This document shows positions 41,279 through 51,040 of a DNA stretch of 64,000 nucleotides, piece after piece. Positions within the stretch are counted from its first letter, which is position 1, and each line of letters begins with the position of its first letter. The DNA is taken from NCBI RefSeq assembly GCF_003952525.1, contig NZ_CP034451.1, positions 4,278,001-4,342,000 of the forward strand, written 5' to 3'. The notes beneath the pieces were generated by a model. That model worked only from the letters and a program-made list of their open reading frames with translations. It did not search any database and had not been told where the DNA came from. The translations under genes were made by a program, and so were the position numbers. This stretch comes from Mesorhizobium sp. M3A.F.Ca.ET.080.04.2.1 (GTDB lineage Bacteria > Pseudomonadota > Alphaproteobacteria > Rhizobiales > Rhizobiaceae).

Positions 41279-41860
41279 ATGCAGAAGCTGCAGTCGCAGG
41301 GCGTCCATCACATCACGCTGGTCGGTGCCGGGCGCCAGACTTCCATCGACTTCTGGGAAGGTGTGCTCGGCATGCCGTTCATCTTCGAGCAGCCCAATCT
41401 CGACAAGGCGAGCGAAAGCCACCTCTATTTCGATCCGGGCGACGGGCGGCTGATCACGATCTTCACCGATGAGAGCCGCACGCCGGTCAAGCGGCGCACG
41501 CCGACCGACATCGGCTGCGTCCATCACATCGCGTTTTCGGTGTCGCGGGTCACGTTCCTGCAGGCGGTCGCGCGGCTCGACGAGCGCGGCATCAAGCATA
41601 GCGGCGTCAAGGACCGCGGCTTCATGGATTCGATCTACTTCGAGGATCCGCTCGGGCTCTTGATCGAGCTGGCCTCTTACCGCTTCGAGCCGCCGGCCAG
41701 CTTCACCCATGCCGACGTCTTGATGGAGGCGCACAAGATCCGCGTCGGGCGCGGCGACTACGCAATAGCCGAAGTGCACCTTGCCGACGCCATCCAGGCG
41801 CTGGTCGAGCGGTCGCGCGCGACTTTGTCCGAGGAGCGGGCGGCGAAAAACCCATACTGA
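41279..41860 (+). CDS. VOC-family ring-cleaving dioxygenase-like protein
   Basis: A 193-aa glyoxalase/dioxygenase-fold protein: QGVHHITLVGAGRQTSIDFW with a metal-ligand His, then IGCVHHIAFSVSRVTFLQAV, and the glutamate in FEDPLGLLIELASYRFEPP. ATG 41279 follows GGGAGGAGAG. It is the first chromosomal gene right of the element and lies 23 bases before the GST gene, so the two may be co-transcribed. Substrate unknown. Confidence 0.85.
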   Translation: MQKLQSQGVHHITLVGAGRQTSIDFWEGVLGMPFIFEQPNLDKASESHLYFDPGDGRLITIFTDESRTPVKRRTPTDIGCVHHIAFSVSRVTFLQAVARLDERGIKHSGVKDRGFMDSIYFEDPLGLLIELASYRFEPPASFTHADVLMEAHKIRVGRGDYAIAEVHLADAIQALVERSRATLSEERAAKNPY

Positions 41861-41883
41861 ACAGGTCAGAGGGAGGACGAAAG

Positions 41884-42825
41884 ATGGCAAAGGCTGCAAC
41901 GAAGGCAACCAAGAAGGCCGTCGCCAAGCCGGCGGCGAAGAGCACAGCAAAGACAGCGGCCGCCGCCAAGGCGTCAGCCAAGCCGGCCGCAAAGGCAGCG
42001 GCAAAAGCCGCACCCAAAGCGACGGCGAAAGCCGCACCCAAGATGACGGCCAAGGCCGCGCCTAAGACGACGGCCAAGGCCGCGCCTAAGACGACGGCCA
42101 AGGCCGCGCCTAAAGCGAAGCCGGCAAGGAAACCGACGGTCAAGCTCAGCATGCTGCGGCCGAGCGTCAACAACATGACGGTGCGGGTGTTCACGCGCGC
42201 GGCCGGGCTCGACCATTCCGAGACGGACGCCTGGGGCCAGACGCGCTCACCGGAATTCCTGGCGCGCAACCCGGCGCACCTGACGCCGATGATCGAGGAC
42301 AAGGGCCTGCCGCGCGGCGTGCTGTGGGAAAGCTGCGCCATCATGCAGTACCTCGCCAACAAGCATGGGCTCGATAAATTCTATCCGAAGGCGCCGGCCA
42401 AGCGCGCGATGGTCGACAGCGCCATGTTCTATCTCGTCGGCACGCTCTATCCCTATGTGGCTAGAGCCACCTATCCCGCGCTGGGCTTCCCGCAATATGC
42501 CGGCGAGGTCGGCCACAGCGACGCACATCCGGAGAAGAAATCGGAGGCGCAGAAGGCGGCGCTGGCCGCGATCGCCGAACCGCTGGAGGTGTTCCACAGC
42601 TTCTTCCGCGACGGCAAGCCGTTCATCGGCGGCAGCAATCCCTCGATCGCCGACATCCGGCTGGCGGCGACGCTCGAATTCCTGGCCGTGGTCGACTACG
42701 AGCTGCCAGGATGGGCGAAAGACTATATGGCCGCGATAGAGAAGAAACTCGGCAAGGCTTATGCGGAGCCGGCCGGCGACGTGCGCGCCTACATCGCCCA
42801 TGTGAAGGCTCAGGCCGGGGCGTAG
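41884..42825 (+). CDS. Glutathione S-transferase with a histone-H1-like N-terminal tail
   Basis: A 313-aa protein. Residues 1-84 are Lys/Ala/Pro-rich with the repeat KAAPKTTA, like histone H1 tails. Residues 93-310 form a GST: NMTVRVFTRAAGLDHSETDA, the thioredoxin-fold proline region NPAHLTPMIED, ESCAIMQYLANKHG, and the C-terminal helix SIADIRLAATLEFL. Most GSTs start directly at the fold, so the tail is an addition; it could bind DNA or RNA. ATG 41884 follows GGGAGGACGAAAG. Confidence 0.85.
   Translation: MAKAATKATKKAVAKPAAKSTAKTAAAAKASAKPAAKAAAKAAPKATAKAAPKMTAKAAPKTTAKAAPKTTAKAAPKAKPARKPTVKLSMLRPSVNNMTVRVFTRAAGLDHSETDAWGQTRSPEFLARNPAHLTPMIEDKGLPRGVLWESCAIMQYLANKHGLDKFYPKAPAKRAMVDSAMFYLVGTLYPYVARATYPALGFPQYAGEVGHSDAHPEKKSEAQKAALAAIAEPLEVFHSFFRDGKPFIGGSNPSIADIRLAATLEFLAVVDYELPGWAKDYMAAIEKKLGKAYAEPAGDVRAYIAHVKAQAGA
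42004..42120 (+). repeat. 24-bp coding tandem repeat
   Basis: About 4.9 units of 24 bases (8 codons, KAAPKxTA) inside the GST gene; two units starting AAGGCCGCGCCTAAGACGAC (42052 and 42076) are identical. Prone to length change by slippage. Confidence 0.85.
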
Positions 42826-43083
42826 CGCGCTTGGACGGGTTAAGGATTGGTTAACCAAAACCCTGTCTAGTGTTGTGGTCCTCGCTGCGACCACGGATGT
42901 ACTGGCGCAGCGCCGAGGCCAAGGGAAAGGTCGGCTCGTTGCCGACCTTTTGCTTTTCCGGCGAGCGCTACGGCAATCGCGACGACGGGATTTGTTGCCG
43001 CCGCCCGGCTGAAGCCTATTGTCATCCTTCTGGTTGGACCTACCATACCTTCAGGCGAGCGGCGAAAGCGACGAGGCCCCGTC

Positions 43084-43452
43084 ATGACAAGCATGGCAAG
43101 AATCCTGGCGATCGCGGGCGTGATGCTGGCGCCTGCTATTCCGGTGAATGCCGCACCGCTCAACACGATGAACGAGGTGGGCACCGCGCTACAGGCCTGC
43201 TGGACTCCGCCAGCCAATTCCGGCACAGCCTCCGTCACCTTGAGCTTCAGCTTCAAGCGCGACGGCACGCTGATCGGTCCGCCGAAACCGACCGCCATCA
43301 AGGTCAGCGGCGACGACAAGGCGCGGCAAGCCTATGTCGATGCGGCGACGACAGCGTTGCGCAATTGCCTGCCGCTCAGTTTCTCGCCGGCACTCGCCAA
43401 GGGGATTGCCGGCAACATCTTCACTCTGCAGTTCAATTCGCCGAAGCAGTAG
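43084..43452 (+). CDS. Exported hypothetical protein, TonB-C-like
   Basis: A 122-aa protein with a Sec signal (MARILAIAGVMLAPAIPVNA then A). The mature part has ALQACWTPPANSGTASVTLS, FSFKRDGTLIGPPKPTAIKV and NCLPLSFSPAL: a cysteine pair and a pattern resembling the TonB C-terminal fold seen in TolA-like periplasmic proteins. Start ATG 43084; ATG 43093 is possible. Monocistronic. The 258 bases upstream show no gene. Confidence 0.7.
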   Translation: MTSMARILAIAGVMLAPAIPVNAAPLNTMNEVGTALQACWTPPANSGTASVTLSFSFKRDGTLIGPPKPTAIKVSGDDKARQAYVDAATTALRNCLPLSFSPALAKGIAGNIFTLQFNSPKQ

Positions 43453-43574
43453 TCACGCAAGGCGCCGTTCCGGCCTGGGCACACCCGGCATCGACAAGAG
43501 CGGGCCAGCCTTTTCGCAGGCGAACCGGTCCGCTCCAAGTCTTTGCTTTTTGCGTGATGCCGGATGGAGAACCG

Positions 43575-43796
43575 CTACGCGCTTTTGCCAGAACGCCGCG
43601 CAACGACGTGCTTTCCCAGCTCCGGCATTTCGTAGACATAGTCGTTCCAGGCCGAATCCGGAATCTGCCCGGCCAGATAGCATTCCAGCAAAAGGTTCTG
43701 CTCAGGCGTCAGATGTCTCGGCGTGCGCTCGTGATCCAGCCCAAGGGAATGGATCAGGTTCCTGGTCAGGCCAGAGACGGTGAAGTGAATGGACAT
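43575..43796 (-). CDS. Small hypothetical protein
   Basis: A 73-aa protein (MSIHFTVSGLTRNLIHSLGL then LTPEQNLLLECYLAGQIPDS). ATG 43796 has AAGGAGACC in good position. No family recognised. It converges with the 43084 gene. The 327 bases beyond it (43797-44123) hold no supportable gene. Confidence 0.6.
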   Translation of the reverse strand: MSIHFTVSGLTRNLIHSLGLDHERTPRHLTPEQNLLLECYLAGQIPDSAWNDYVYEMPELGKHVVARRSGKSA

Positions 43797-44123
43797 CTTC
43801 GGTCTCCTTGCGTTCCGCCGATAACGTCAAACGCCTGCCAATGGTTTCATCAGCCGTCCGTGACCGCAGGCGCGCCCGGGCGGCTGCGAACCGAAACGGC
43901 AGCGCCCTTCGGCGCGCCTCGATCAGACATGAAAAAGCAATGGTTCATTCTATCGCAGGCGGCATGGCGCGCCAGCTATACAAACGGTCTATCCGCGATT
44001 TTGCCGTAGCCGGGCGCAGGAACGGGCGGCCACAGTCTCACCGTTCGGGAACATCGCATTGCGCCGAAGCCGCTTCGCATCGCTTGCTTGCTCCGGCTCA
44101 GGATGACGAAGACACGACGAGAG

Positions 44124-44468
44124 CTATTTGCACACGACGCGATAGCGTTTGCCGGGTTCGCTGACGTTCCTGCAGGCGAGCGACCTCTGCGGCCCGGAAG
44201 CTGCATCTTGCTGGTTCAGGGAAGGCGTTCCCGCTGACGGCTTGAAGTATCTGCGGGGAGCCGCAGTCGTCGGCGGAGACGGCGGCGGCTGAGGAAACAC
44301 ATCCGCGGCCGTCTGACTTGGAGGAGCCGCTCCCGGCGGGGCCTTGTCCCAGACGCGCCTGACGTCGAGCGGTTTGGGGATAATCACCGTGCCGTCGTCG
44401 CTGCGGGCGCAACCGCTTGCCGCAAGCAGCGCCGGGCACAAGACAAAAGCCAGCAATCGACCAAGCAT
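44124..44468 (-). CDS. Putative lipoprotein
   Basis: A 114-aa protein with a lipoprotein signal (MLGRLLAFVLCPALLAASGC, lipobox AASGC) followed by a proline-rich linker (QPPPSPPTTAAP) and CRNVSEPGKRYRVVCK at the end, where two cysteines could pair. ATG 44468 is chosen because GGGGGGT lies 6-7 bases before it; ATG 44474 is too close to that site. Function unknown. Confidence 0.65.
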   Translation of the reverse strand: MLGRLLAFVLCPALLAASGCARSDDGTVIIPKPLDVRRVWDKAPPGAAPPSQTAADVFPQPPPSPPTTAAPRRYFKPSAGTPSLNQQDAASGPQRSLACRNVSEPGKRYRVVCK

Positions 44469-44659
44469 AAGCATACCCCCCGCATCTTATAACCCGGCGA
44501 CGGCTGCCGCGCCAACGGACCGATTATCGCAGCCGGTCAGACCTGCGTCCGAAACGAGCGGCCGCGTGTCTGGTTGCGAATCGTTAAGGTTAGCGGATCG
44601 TTAATGCTTGTCGGGCACATTCCGCCGACGGACCCGGAAGGATCAGCCTGGGGGTGGGA

Positions 44660-47596
44660 ATGGCGGGTAGGGACGAAACGTTCGGGGCGAGCGATACGCG
44701 CGATTTTCCGCGCGGCAAGGAAGTGGTGTGCCCTGCCCATGAACAGCACGCAGCCGGCATTTCGCAGGCACTCACCGATCTTCGCCTGATGGTCGATTCG
44801 ATGCCGATCGGGGTCATCGTCCTCGATGGCAGTCTCAAGGTAGAGATCATCAACAGGGCCTTCTACGATTTCTGGAAGGTCGATCCGCGTCGCGCCATGG
44901 TTGGCTGCACTTTCCGCGAATTGATGGAGGCGACCCGCGATGCCGACCCATACGGCACCGAGGAGGCGGCCTGGCAGCGCCACATTGCCGAGCGTGAGGC
45001 CGAGATCACGGCCGGCGCGACGGGCTCCAGGGAGTTGCCGCGCAATGACGGCCGCACGCTGATTGCATCGCTGGCACCGCTTGCCCACGGCAAGCGGCTG
45101 ATTTCCTATATCGATATCACCGACATCAAAAACCGCGAAAAGGCGCTGCACGATTCGATGCGCCAGACCGATCTCTACCGGCACGTCATGGACGAGCTGC
45201 CGGTGGCGGCATTCATCAAGGCCGAGGACCTCAGCATCGAGTTCGTCAACAAGGCCTGGTGCGCGCTGACCGGCATCGCCAAGGAAGACGTCATCGGCAA
45301 GACGGACCGCCAGCTGTTCGGCACCGACGATGCCGAAAGCTACAGCCATGACGATACCGAGGTCATGACCACCGGCAAGGGGCGGGAGGTCGAGGAGCCG
45401 GTCACCCATCGCGATGGAACGGTCCGGCAATTGATGACCCGCAAAAGCCGCCTCGTGGCGATCGACGGCACGGTGCACCTGGTCGGTTCCAGCACCGACA
45501 TCACCGAGGTCAAGGCGCGAGAGCGGGCGCTCAAGGAAAGCATGCGCGAGAACGAGGTGTTCCGCAGCCTCATCGACAACGTGCCGGTGTCGATTTACGC
45601 CAAGCGCTCGGACCTCAGGCAATTCTACGTCAACCAGGGCTGGTGCGACCTTACCGGCTTCAGCAAGGACGAGGCGATCGGCAGGACCGATGTCGAGATC
45701 TTCGGGCCGGACGGCGAAGCCTTCGTGGCGAGCGATCTAGCGGTGCTGCGCACCGGCGAGACGCAGGAAACCGAGGAGACCGTGACATTGCCGGACGGCA
45801 GCGTGCGGCACCAGTTCGCGCGCAAAGGCGCGATGATTGCTTCCGACGGGTCGCTCTACCTGATCGGATCGACCACCGACATCACGGAGCTGAAGCAGCG
45901 CGAGGCGGAGCTCAGCGAGGCGCGGCAGCGCGCCGTGCTCGCCGACCGCGCCAAATCGGAATTCCTGGCCAATATGAGCCACGAGATCCGCACGCCGATG
46001 AACGGCGTGCTCGGCATGGCAGAACTGCTGGCCAAGTCCGAGCTCGATCCGAAGCAGAAGACCTTCACCGACATCATCGTCAAGTCGGGCAACGCGCTGC
46101 TGACGATCATCAACGACATCCTCGATTTCTCCAAGATCGACGCCGGCCAGCTGGTGCTCGACCCGGCGCCGTTCAATCTCGCTGAGGCGATCGAGGACGT
46201 GGCGACACTGGTGTCGACGCGCGCCAAGGAGAAGGATCTCGAGCTCATCGTGCGCGTGCAGCCCGGCCTCGACGGCCAGTTCATCGGCGATGTCGGCCGT
46301 ATCAGGCAGATCGTCACCAACCTGCTCGGCAATGCGGTGAAATTCACCGACGAAGGCCATGTCCTGGTCGATGTCACCGGCGAGCCCGTGCCAATGGGGA
46401 CGAGGCTCACCATCTCGGTCACCGATACCGGCATCGGCATTCCGGAAGACAAGCTCAAGCTGGTGTTCGAGAAGTTCAGCCAGGTCGATACATCATCGAC
46501 GCGACGGCACGAAGGCACCGGCCTCGGCCTTGCCATCACCTCGCGGCTGGTCGAATTGATGGGCGGCGAGATCGGCGTGGACAGCGCCGAAGGCAGGGGC
46601 TCGACCTTCTGGTTCACGGTGACGCTGCCGCGCGCCATGCAGCAGGGCGGGCAGCGGGTCATGCCGGTGGACGTGACCGGCGCGCGGGTGCTGATCATCG
46701 ACGACAATGCCGTCAACCGGTCGATCCTCAGCGAGCAGATGGCCTCATGGACATTCGATTCCTGCGCGGCGGAAAGCGGCGCCGAAGGCCTCAAGGTGCT
46801 GATCGCCGCCGCCGCCTATGGCGTGCCGGTCGATTGCATCGTGCTCGACTACCAGATGCCGGGCATGAGCGGCGCGGAGACGGCGCGGATCGTGCGCAAC
46901 AACGATGGCCTCGCCAATACCCCGATCATCATGCTGACCTCGGTCGACCAGTCGCTTGCCAACACGAGCTATCGCGACCTCGGCATCGATGCGCAGCTGA
47001 TCAAGCCGGCGCGCTCCTCCATCCTGCTTGAGACGCTGGTGTCCACCATCCAGCGTCACCGCCACAGCACAGGCACTCGTCCGCCGATGTCGGCGGGACC
47101 CGGCTCGCAGACCTCCGCGGCGCAGGCGGCCTCGGACCGCGCCCTGCTGCAGCCGCCGCCGACCCGCGCCCGACCGCGCCCGACCAATGGGGAAACCGGC
47201 CTCGATATTCTCGTTGCCGAGGACAATGAGGTGAACCAGCTCGTGTTCACGCAGATCCTCGGCGAGACCGGCTATGGATTCGAGATCGTCGGCAACGGAC
47301 GCAAGGCGATCGATGCCTTCAGCCGGCTCAACCCGCGCATGATCCTGATGGATCTGTCGATGCCGGAGATGAACGGCCTCGAGGCGACTGCCGCCATCCG
47401 GCAGCTCGAGGCGGAGACGGACACGCATGTGCCGATCGTCGGCGTCACCGCGCATGCGCTCAAGGGCGATCGCGAGCGTTGCCTCGAGGCCGGGATGGAC
47501 GATTACCTGCCGAAGCCGATCAGCCCGCGCGCGCTGCTCGAGAAGCTCGAGCGTTGGCTGGACAACGACGAGCAAGCGCGGCGCAGCGCCGGCTAA
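44660..47596 (+). CDS. Triple-PAS hybrid histidine kinase with two receiver domains
   Basis: A 978-aa cytoplasmic-looking sensor with no clear transmembrane helix. Three PAS domains (about 38-150, 165-285, 290-415) precede HisKA with His441 (MSHEIRTPMNG), a HATPase (NLLGNAVKFTDEG, DTGIGIP, GTGLGLAI), receiver 1 with Asp730 (LDYQMPGMSG) and receiver 2 with Asp898 (MDLSMPEMNG). No HPt domain is present, so a separate phosphotransfer partner is expected. ATG 44660 follows GGGGGTGGGA. It lies directly upstream of the pst region but is not PhoR-like. The signal is unknown. Confidence 0.88.
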   Translation: MAGRDETFGASDTRDFPRGKEVVCPAHEQHAAGISQALTDLRLMVDSMPIGVIVLDGSLKVEIINRAFYDFWKVDPRRAMVGCTFRELMEATRDADPYGTEEAAWQRHIAEREAEITAGATGSRELPRNDGRTLIASLAPLAHGKRLISYIDITDIKNREKALHDSMRQTDLYRHVMDELPVAAFIKAEDLSIEFVNKAWCALTGIAKEDVIGKTDRQLFGTDDAESYSHDDTEVMTTGKGREVEEPVTHRDGTVRQLMTRKSRLVAIDGTVHLVGSSTDITEVKARERALKESMRENEVFRSLIDNVPVSIYAKRSDLRQFYVNQGWCDLTGFSKDEAIGRTDVEIFGPDGEAFVASDLAVLRTGETQETEETVTLPDGSVRHQFARKGAMIASDGSLYLIGSTTDITELKQREAELSEARQRAVLADRAKSEFLANMSHEIRTPMNGVLGMAELLAKSELDPKQKTFTDIIVKSGNALLTIINDILDFSKIDAGQLVLDPAPFNLAEAIEDVATLVSTRAKEKDLELIVRVQPGLDGQFIGDVGRIRQIVTNLLGNAVKFTDEGHVLVDVTGEPVPMGTRLTISVTDTGIGIPEDKLKLVFEKFSQVDTSSTRRHEGTGLGLAITSRLVELMGGEIGVDSAEGRGSTFWFTVTLPRAMQQGGQRVMPVDVTGARVLIIDDNAVNRSILSEQMASWTFDSCAAESGAEGLKVLIAAAAYGVPVDCIVLDYQMPGMSGAETARIVRNNDGLANTPIIMLTSVDQSLANTSYRDLGIDAQLIKPARSSILLETLVSTIQRHRHSTGTRPPMSAGPGSQTSAAQAASDRALLQPPPTRARPRPTNGETGLDILVAEDNEVNQLVFTQILGETGYGFEIVGNGRKAIDAFSRLNPRMILMDLSMPEMNGLEATAAIRQLEAETDTHVPIVGVTAHALKGDRERCLEAGMDDYLPKPISPRALLEKLERWLDNDEQARRSAG

Positions 47597-47636
47597 CAAC
47601 GCGGCTCGCCGACCGTCGCGCGAGGTTGACGTATGC

Positions 47637-47658
47637 GTATGGTGCGATCGCACCATAC
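47637..47658. promoter_or_regulatory. Perfect 22-bp palindrome
   Basis: GTATGGTGCGA (47637-47647) followed at once by its reverse complement, no spacer. TTGAC at 47627 precedes it. A terminator lies 180 bases downstream (47836). Operator of an unrecognised short transcript is a possibility. Confidence 0.45.
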
Positions 47659-47877
47659 CAAGCGAGCACCAAGTCTGGACAATGGCTGCATCGATTCCGC
47701 CTTTCGGTTACGGGCGGGAGCAGCGACCGCCGGTCAAGAAACAGCGTCGACTCTACCCCAACGGACCTGTTTTCGGCGAAGGCTTGGCCATGACACGCTC
47801 TGGCATTCATGCGACGCGCTCTCGCCCGGTTTTTATTATTCCGGCGGCCGCAGACCGGCCGCCGGAATAAATTTTTC
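47659..47877 (+). ncRNA. Candidate small RNA between palindrome and terminator
   Basis: This stretch starts after the palindrome and ends at a strong intrinsic terminator. The only open frame here (ATG 47682) ends inside the terminator stem and has no ribosome site, so a non-coding transcript is more likely than a protein. It could equally be the 3' untranslated region of the kinase gene. Confidence 0.3.
47836..47877 (+). terminator. Strong intrinsic terminator
   Basis: A perfect 15-bp stem, TTATTCCGGCGGCCG (47836-47850) with its complement at 47856-47870, loop CAGAC, followed by ATTTTTC. It is 240 bases beyond the kinase stop. Confidence 0.88.
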
Positions 47878-47967
47878 TTCAAAGGCGACGCAAGTTACTG
47901 ATTCTGGAAGCGAACTTTGGCTGGGCCGTGGGAATGGCGCGGGCGCCGCCGTGCGGACGTTATCGCG

Positions 47968-47996
47968 CTGACACGAAACTGTCATGCGACTGTAAT
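47968..47996 (+). promoter_or_regulatory. PHO box (three direct repeats)
   Basis: CTGACAC (47968), CTGTCAT (47979) and CTGTAAT (47990) follow each other at 11-bp steps, the arrangement bound by PhoB dimers. It lies 80 bases before pstS. PhoB is encoded at the end of this cluster, so the operon is very likely self-regulated. Confidence 0.85.
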
Positions 47997-48075
47997 AATC
48001 GGAAGCTATTGGCCACGGCGGGCGCCGGCAGACGACGGTGCCGAGAGACAATATTTCTGAACAGGAGCAGGCCAC

Positions 48076-49134
48076 ATGAGACATTTCATCCGCTCGGCGG
48101 CCGTTGCGATTGCAATGGCTACGGCGTCCACGCTCACCCTGTCCGCCGCTTGGGCCGCGGACATCTCGGGTGCCGGCGCCACCTTCCCCTATCCGATCTA
48201 CGCGAAGTGGGCCGATGCCTACAAGAAGGAGACCGGCGTCGGTCTCAACTACCAGTCGATCGGCTCGGGCGGCGGCATCAAGCAAATCAAGGCAAAGACC
48301 GTGACATTCGGCGCTTCCGACGCGCCGCTGAAGGGCGATGAACTGGAGTCCACCGGGCTCGCGCAGTTCCCGATGGTGATGGGCGGCATCGTTCCGGTCG
48401 TCAATCTCGAAGGCATCAAGCCGGGCGAGCTCGTGCTCGACGGCCCGACCCTGGCCGACATCTTCATCGGCAAGATCGCCAACTGGAACGACGAGGCGAT
48501 CAAGAAGCTCAATCCCGATCTGAAGCTGCCCGACCAGGCAATCGCGGTCGTCCACCGTTCCGACGGCTCGGGCACCACCTTCAACTTCAGCTACTACCTG
48601 GCCGACGTCAGCGCCGAGTGGAAGTCGAAGGTCGGCGTCGACAAGGCGCTCGAATGGCCGGTGGGCATCGGTGCCAAGGGCAATGAAGGCGTCGCCAACA
48701 ACGTGTCGCAGACCGGCGGCGCGATCGGCTATGTCGAATATGCCTACGCCAAGCAGAACAAGCTGACCTATACGGACATGGTCAACAAGGACGGCAAGAA
48801 GGTCGAGCCGACCGCAGCGGCCTTCTCGGCTGCCGCGGCCAACGCCGACTGGAACTCGCAGCCGGGCTACGGCGTGATCCTTGCCAACCAGGCAGGTGCC
48901 GAATCCTGGCCGATGACCTCCGCCACCTGGATCCTCGTCTACAAGAAGCCCGACGATGCGGCGGCGACGACCGAAGCGCTCAAGTTCTTCGCCTGGTCCT
49001 ACGGCAAGGGCGACGACATGGCTGGGGAGCTCGATTATGTCCCGATGCCCGATGCGGTCGTGAAGAGCGTCGAGGAGATGTGGGGCAAGGACATCGTCGA
49101 CAACGACGGCAAGCCGCTCTACTCGGGAATGTAA
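48076..49134 (+). CDS. pstS: Phosphate ABC transporter, substrate-binding protein
   Basis: A 352-aa periplasmic phosphate-binding protein. The signal peptide ends near [11 protein letters not shown] (about residue 27). Phosphate-site segments are [38 protein letters not shown] and [20 protein letters not shown]. First gene of the pst cluster, behind a PHO box. An attenuator-like terminator follows. Confidence 0.96.
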   Translation: MRHFIRSAAVAIAMATASTLTLSAAWAADISGAGATFPYPIYAKWADAYKKETGVGLNYQSIGSGGGIKQIKAKTVTFGASDAPLKGDELESTGLAQFPMVMGGIVPVVNLEGIKPGELVLDGPTLADIFIGKIANWNDEAIKKLNPDLKLPDQAIAVVHRSDGSGTTFNFSYYLADVSAEWKSKVGVDKALEWPVGIGAKGNEGVANNVSQTGGAIGYVEYAYAKQNKLTYTDMVNKDGKKVEPTAAAFSAAAANADWNSQPGYGVILANQAGAESWPMTSATWILVYKKPDDAAATTEALKFFAWSYGKGDDMAGELDYVPMPDAVVKSVEEMWGKDIVDNDGKPLYSGM

Positions 49135-49145
49135 TTTCCGGAACA

Positions 49146-49180
49146 GGAGGGCGCTTCCGGCGCCCTCCCGTTTCTCCTTT
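49146..49180 (+). terminator. Terminator/attenuator between pstS and pstC
   Basis: GGAGGGCGC (49146-49154) and GCGCCCTCC (49160-49168), loop TTCCG, followed by CGTTTCTCCTTT. Partial termination here would give more pstS than permease mRNA, as is common for binding-protein operons. Confidence 0.75.
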
Positions 49181-49198
49181 CCAAATGCGAGGGGCTAG

Positions 49199-50185
49199 AT
49201 GACAGCCGTTTCCGAAGCCATGACGTCGGCCGCCATGCGGACCAGGGAAGCAACGGTCCGGCGCTTCGCCCTTACCGACGTGATCTTCCGCACGGCGACG
49301 CGCCTTTCGGCCGTCCTCGTGCTGCTCATCCTGGGCGGCGTCGCCATCTCGCTCTTTGCCGGCTCATGGCAGGCGCTGTCGAAGTTCGGTTTTTCGTTCC
49401 TGACGACCGAGTCCTGGAATCCGGTCAAGGAGAACTTCGGCGCTCTGGCGCCGATCTACGGCACCGTCGTCACCGCGGCGATCGCCATCCTGATTGCCGT
49501 TCCGATCGGTATCGGCATCGCCATCTTCCTGACCGAGCTCTGCCCGCGCCCCCTCAGGCGCCCGATCGGCATCGCCGTCGAGCTGCTCGCCGGCATTCCC
49601 TCGATCATCTACGGCATCTGGGGCCTGTTCGTCTTCGCGCCGTTCCTGCAGACGACGGTGCAGCCTTTCATCATCAACCTGTTCCACCACGTGCCGGGGC
49701 TCTCCAGCCTGTTCGCCGGTCCGCCCTATGGCATCGGGCTGCTGACGTCGGCGCTGATCCTTGCCATCATGGTGCTGCCCTTCATCACCTCGATCACCAA
49801 GGACGTCTTCGACACGGTTCCGGCGGTGCTGAAGGAATCGGCCTACGGTATCGGCTGCACGACCTGGGAGGTCACGCGGCGCGTCGTCATCCCCTACACC
49901 CGCGTCGGCATCATGGGCGGTGTCATGCTCGGTCTTGGCCGCGCGCTCGGCGAGACCATGGCCGTCACCTTCGTCATCGGCAATGCCCATCGCATCAGCG
50001 CCTCGCTGTTCGCGCCGGGCACGACGATCTCGGCGACCATCGCCAACGAGTTCACGGAAGCGGACGGGGACCTCTACACGTCCTCGCTGGTGGGGCTCGG
50101 CCTGATCCTGTTCATCATCACCTTCCTGATCCTCGCCATGGCGCGCTACATGCTGCTGCGCATGGATAGCCGCACGGGAGCCTGA
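49199..50185 (+). CDS. pstC: Phosphate ABC transporter, permease PstC
   Basis: A 328-aa inner-membrane permease with about six helices (first: LSAVLVLLILGGVAISLFAG). The coupling loop is in GLGRALGETMAVTFVIGNAH. LTTESWNPVKENFGALAPIY is the usual periplasmic segment after the first helix. It pairs with PstA; stop and PstA start are 3 bases apart. Confidence 0.95.
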   Translation: MTAVSEAMTSAAMRTREATVRRFALTDVIFRTATRLSAVLVLLILGGVAISLFAGSWQALSKFGFSFLTTESWNPVKENFGALAPIYGTVVTAAIAILIAVPIGIGIAIFLTELCPRPLRRPIGIAVELLAGIPSIIYGIWGLFVFAPFLQTTVQPFIINLFHHVPGLSSLFAGPPYGIGLLTSALILAIMVLPFITSITKDVFDTVPAVLKESAYGIGCTTWEVTRRVVIPYTRVGIMGGVMLGLGRALGETMAVTFVIGNAHRISASLFAPGTTISATIANEFTEADGDLYTSSLVGLGLILFIITFLILAMARYMLLRMDSRTGA

Positions 50186-50188
50186 CCG

Positions 50189-51040
50189 ATGTCGACAGCC
50201 ACGTCGCTCCACCAAAGCCGTAAGCGCAGGAATGCCGTGATGATGACGCTTTGCGTCGTCGCGGCCGGCATCGGCCTTGCCTGGCTGGCGCTGATCCTTG
50301 GCGCGCTCCTCTACAAGGGCCTATCCGGCGTCTCACTGTCCGTCTTCACCGAGATGACGCCGCCGCCCGGCGATGCGGGCGGCCTGCTCAACGCCATCTA
50401 CGGCAGCATCGTGATGACGATCATCGGCATCGTCGTCGGCACGCCGATCGGCGTGCTCGCCGGAACCTACATGGCCGAGTACGGGCGCTTCTCGAAGCTC
50501 ACCACGGTGGTGCGGTTCATCAACGACATCCTTCTGTCGGCGCCCTCGATCATCGTCGGCCTGTTCGTCTATGAGCTCCTGGTCCGGCCGATGGGGCATT
50601 TCTCGGCCATCGCCGGCGCCTTCGCGCTTGCCATTCTGGTGATTCCGGTGGTCGTGCGCACCACCGAGGATATGCTTCTGCTGGTGCCGAACGCCCTGCG
50701 CGAGGCCGGCACGGCGATCGGCGCGCCGCGCTGGATCGTCATCCGCTCCGTCGCCTATCGCGCCGCGCTGTCGGGCATCGTCACCGGCATATTGCTGGCG
50801 ATCGCCCGCATTTCCGGCGAGACGGCGCCGCTGCTTTTCACCGCGCTCAACAACCAGTTCTGGTCGAGCAATCTCAACGCGCCGATGGCCAGCCTGCCGG
50901 TGACCATCTTCCAGTTTGCGCTCAGCCCCTATGAGGAATGGCAGCAACTGGCCTGGACCGGCGCCCTCGTAATCACCCTGACGGTTCTCGGGCTGAGCAT
51001 CTTCGCCCGCAGCCTTACCGGACGCAGAGAGGACAGATGA
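50189..51040 (+). CDS. pstA: Phosphate ABC transporter, permease PstA
   Basis: A 283-aa permease, second half of the Pst channel. Six hydrophobic segments, the family sequence [20 protein letters not shown] and the coupling loop [20 protein letters not shown] are present. It overlaps pstB by 4 bases. Confidence 0.95.
   Translation: MSTATSLHQSRKRRNAVMMTLCVVAAGIGLAWLALILGALLYKGLSGVSLSVFTEMTPPPGDAGGLLNAIYGSIVMTIIGIVVGTPIGVLAGTYMAEYGRFSKLTTVVRFINDILLSAPSIIVGLFVYELLVRPMGHFSAIAGAFALAILVIPVVVRTTEDMLLLVPNALREAGTAIGAPRWIVIRSVAYRAALSGIVTGILLAIARISGETAPLLFTALNNQFWSSNLNAPMASLPVTIFQFALSPYEEWQQLAWTGALVITLTVLGLSIFARSLTGRREDR

Noticed and set aside
44660..47596. The kinase upstream of pstS as PhoR
   Set aside because: PhoR proteins are membrane-bound with one PAS and no receiver; this protein has three PAS domains and two receivers.
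47682..47870. 62-aa protein gene downstream of the hybrid kinase
   Set aside because: It ends inside a strong terminator stem and has no ribosome site.
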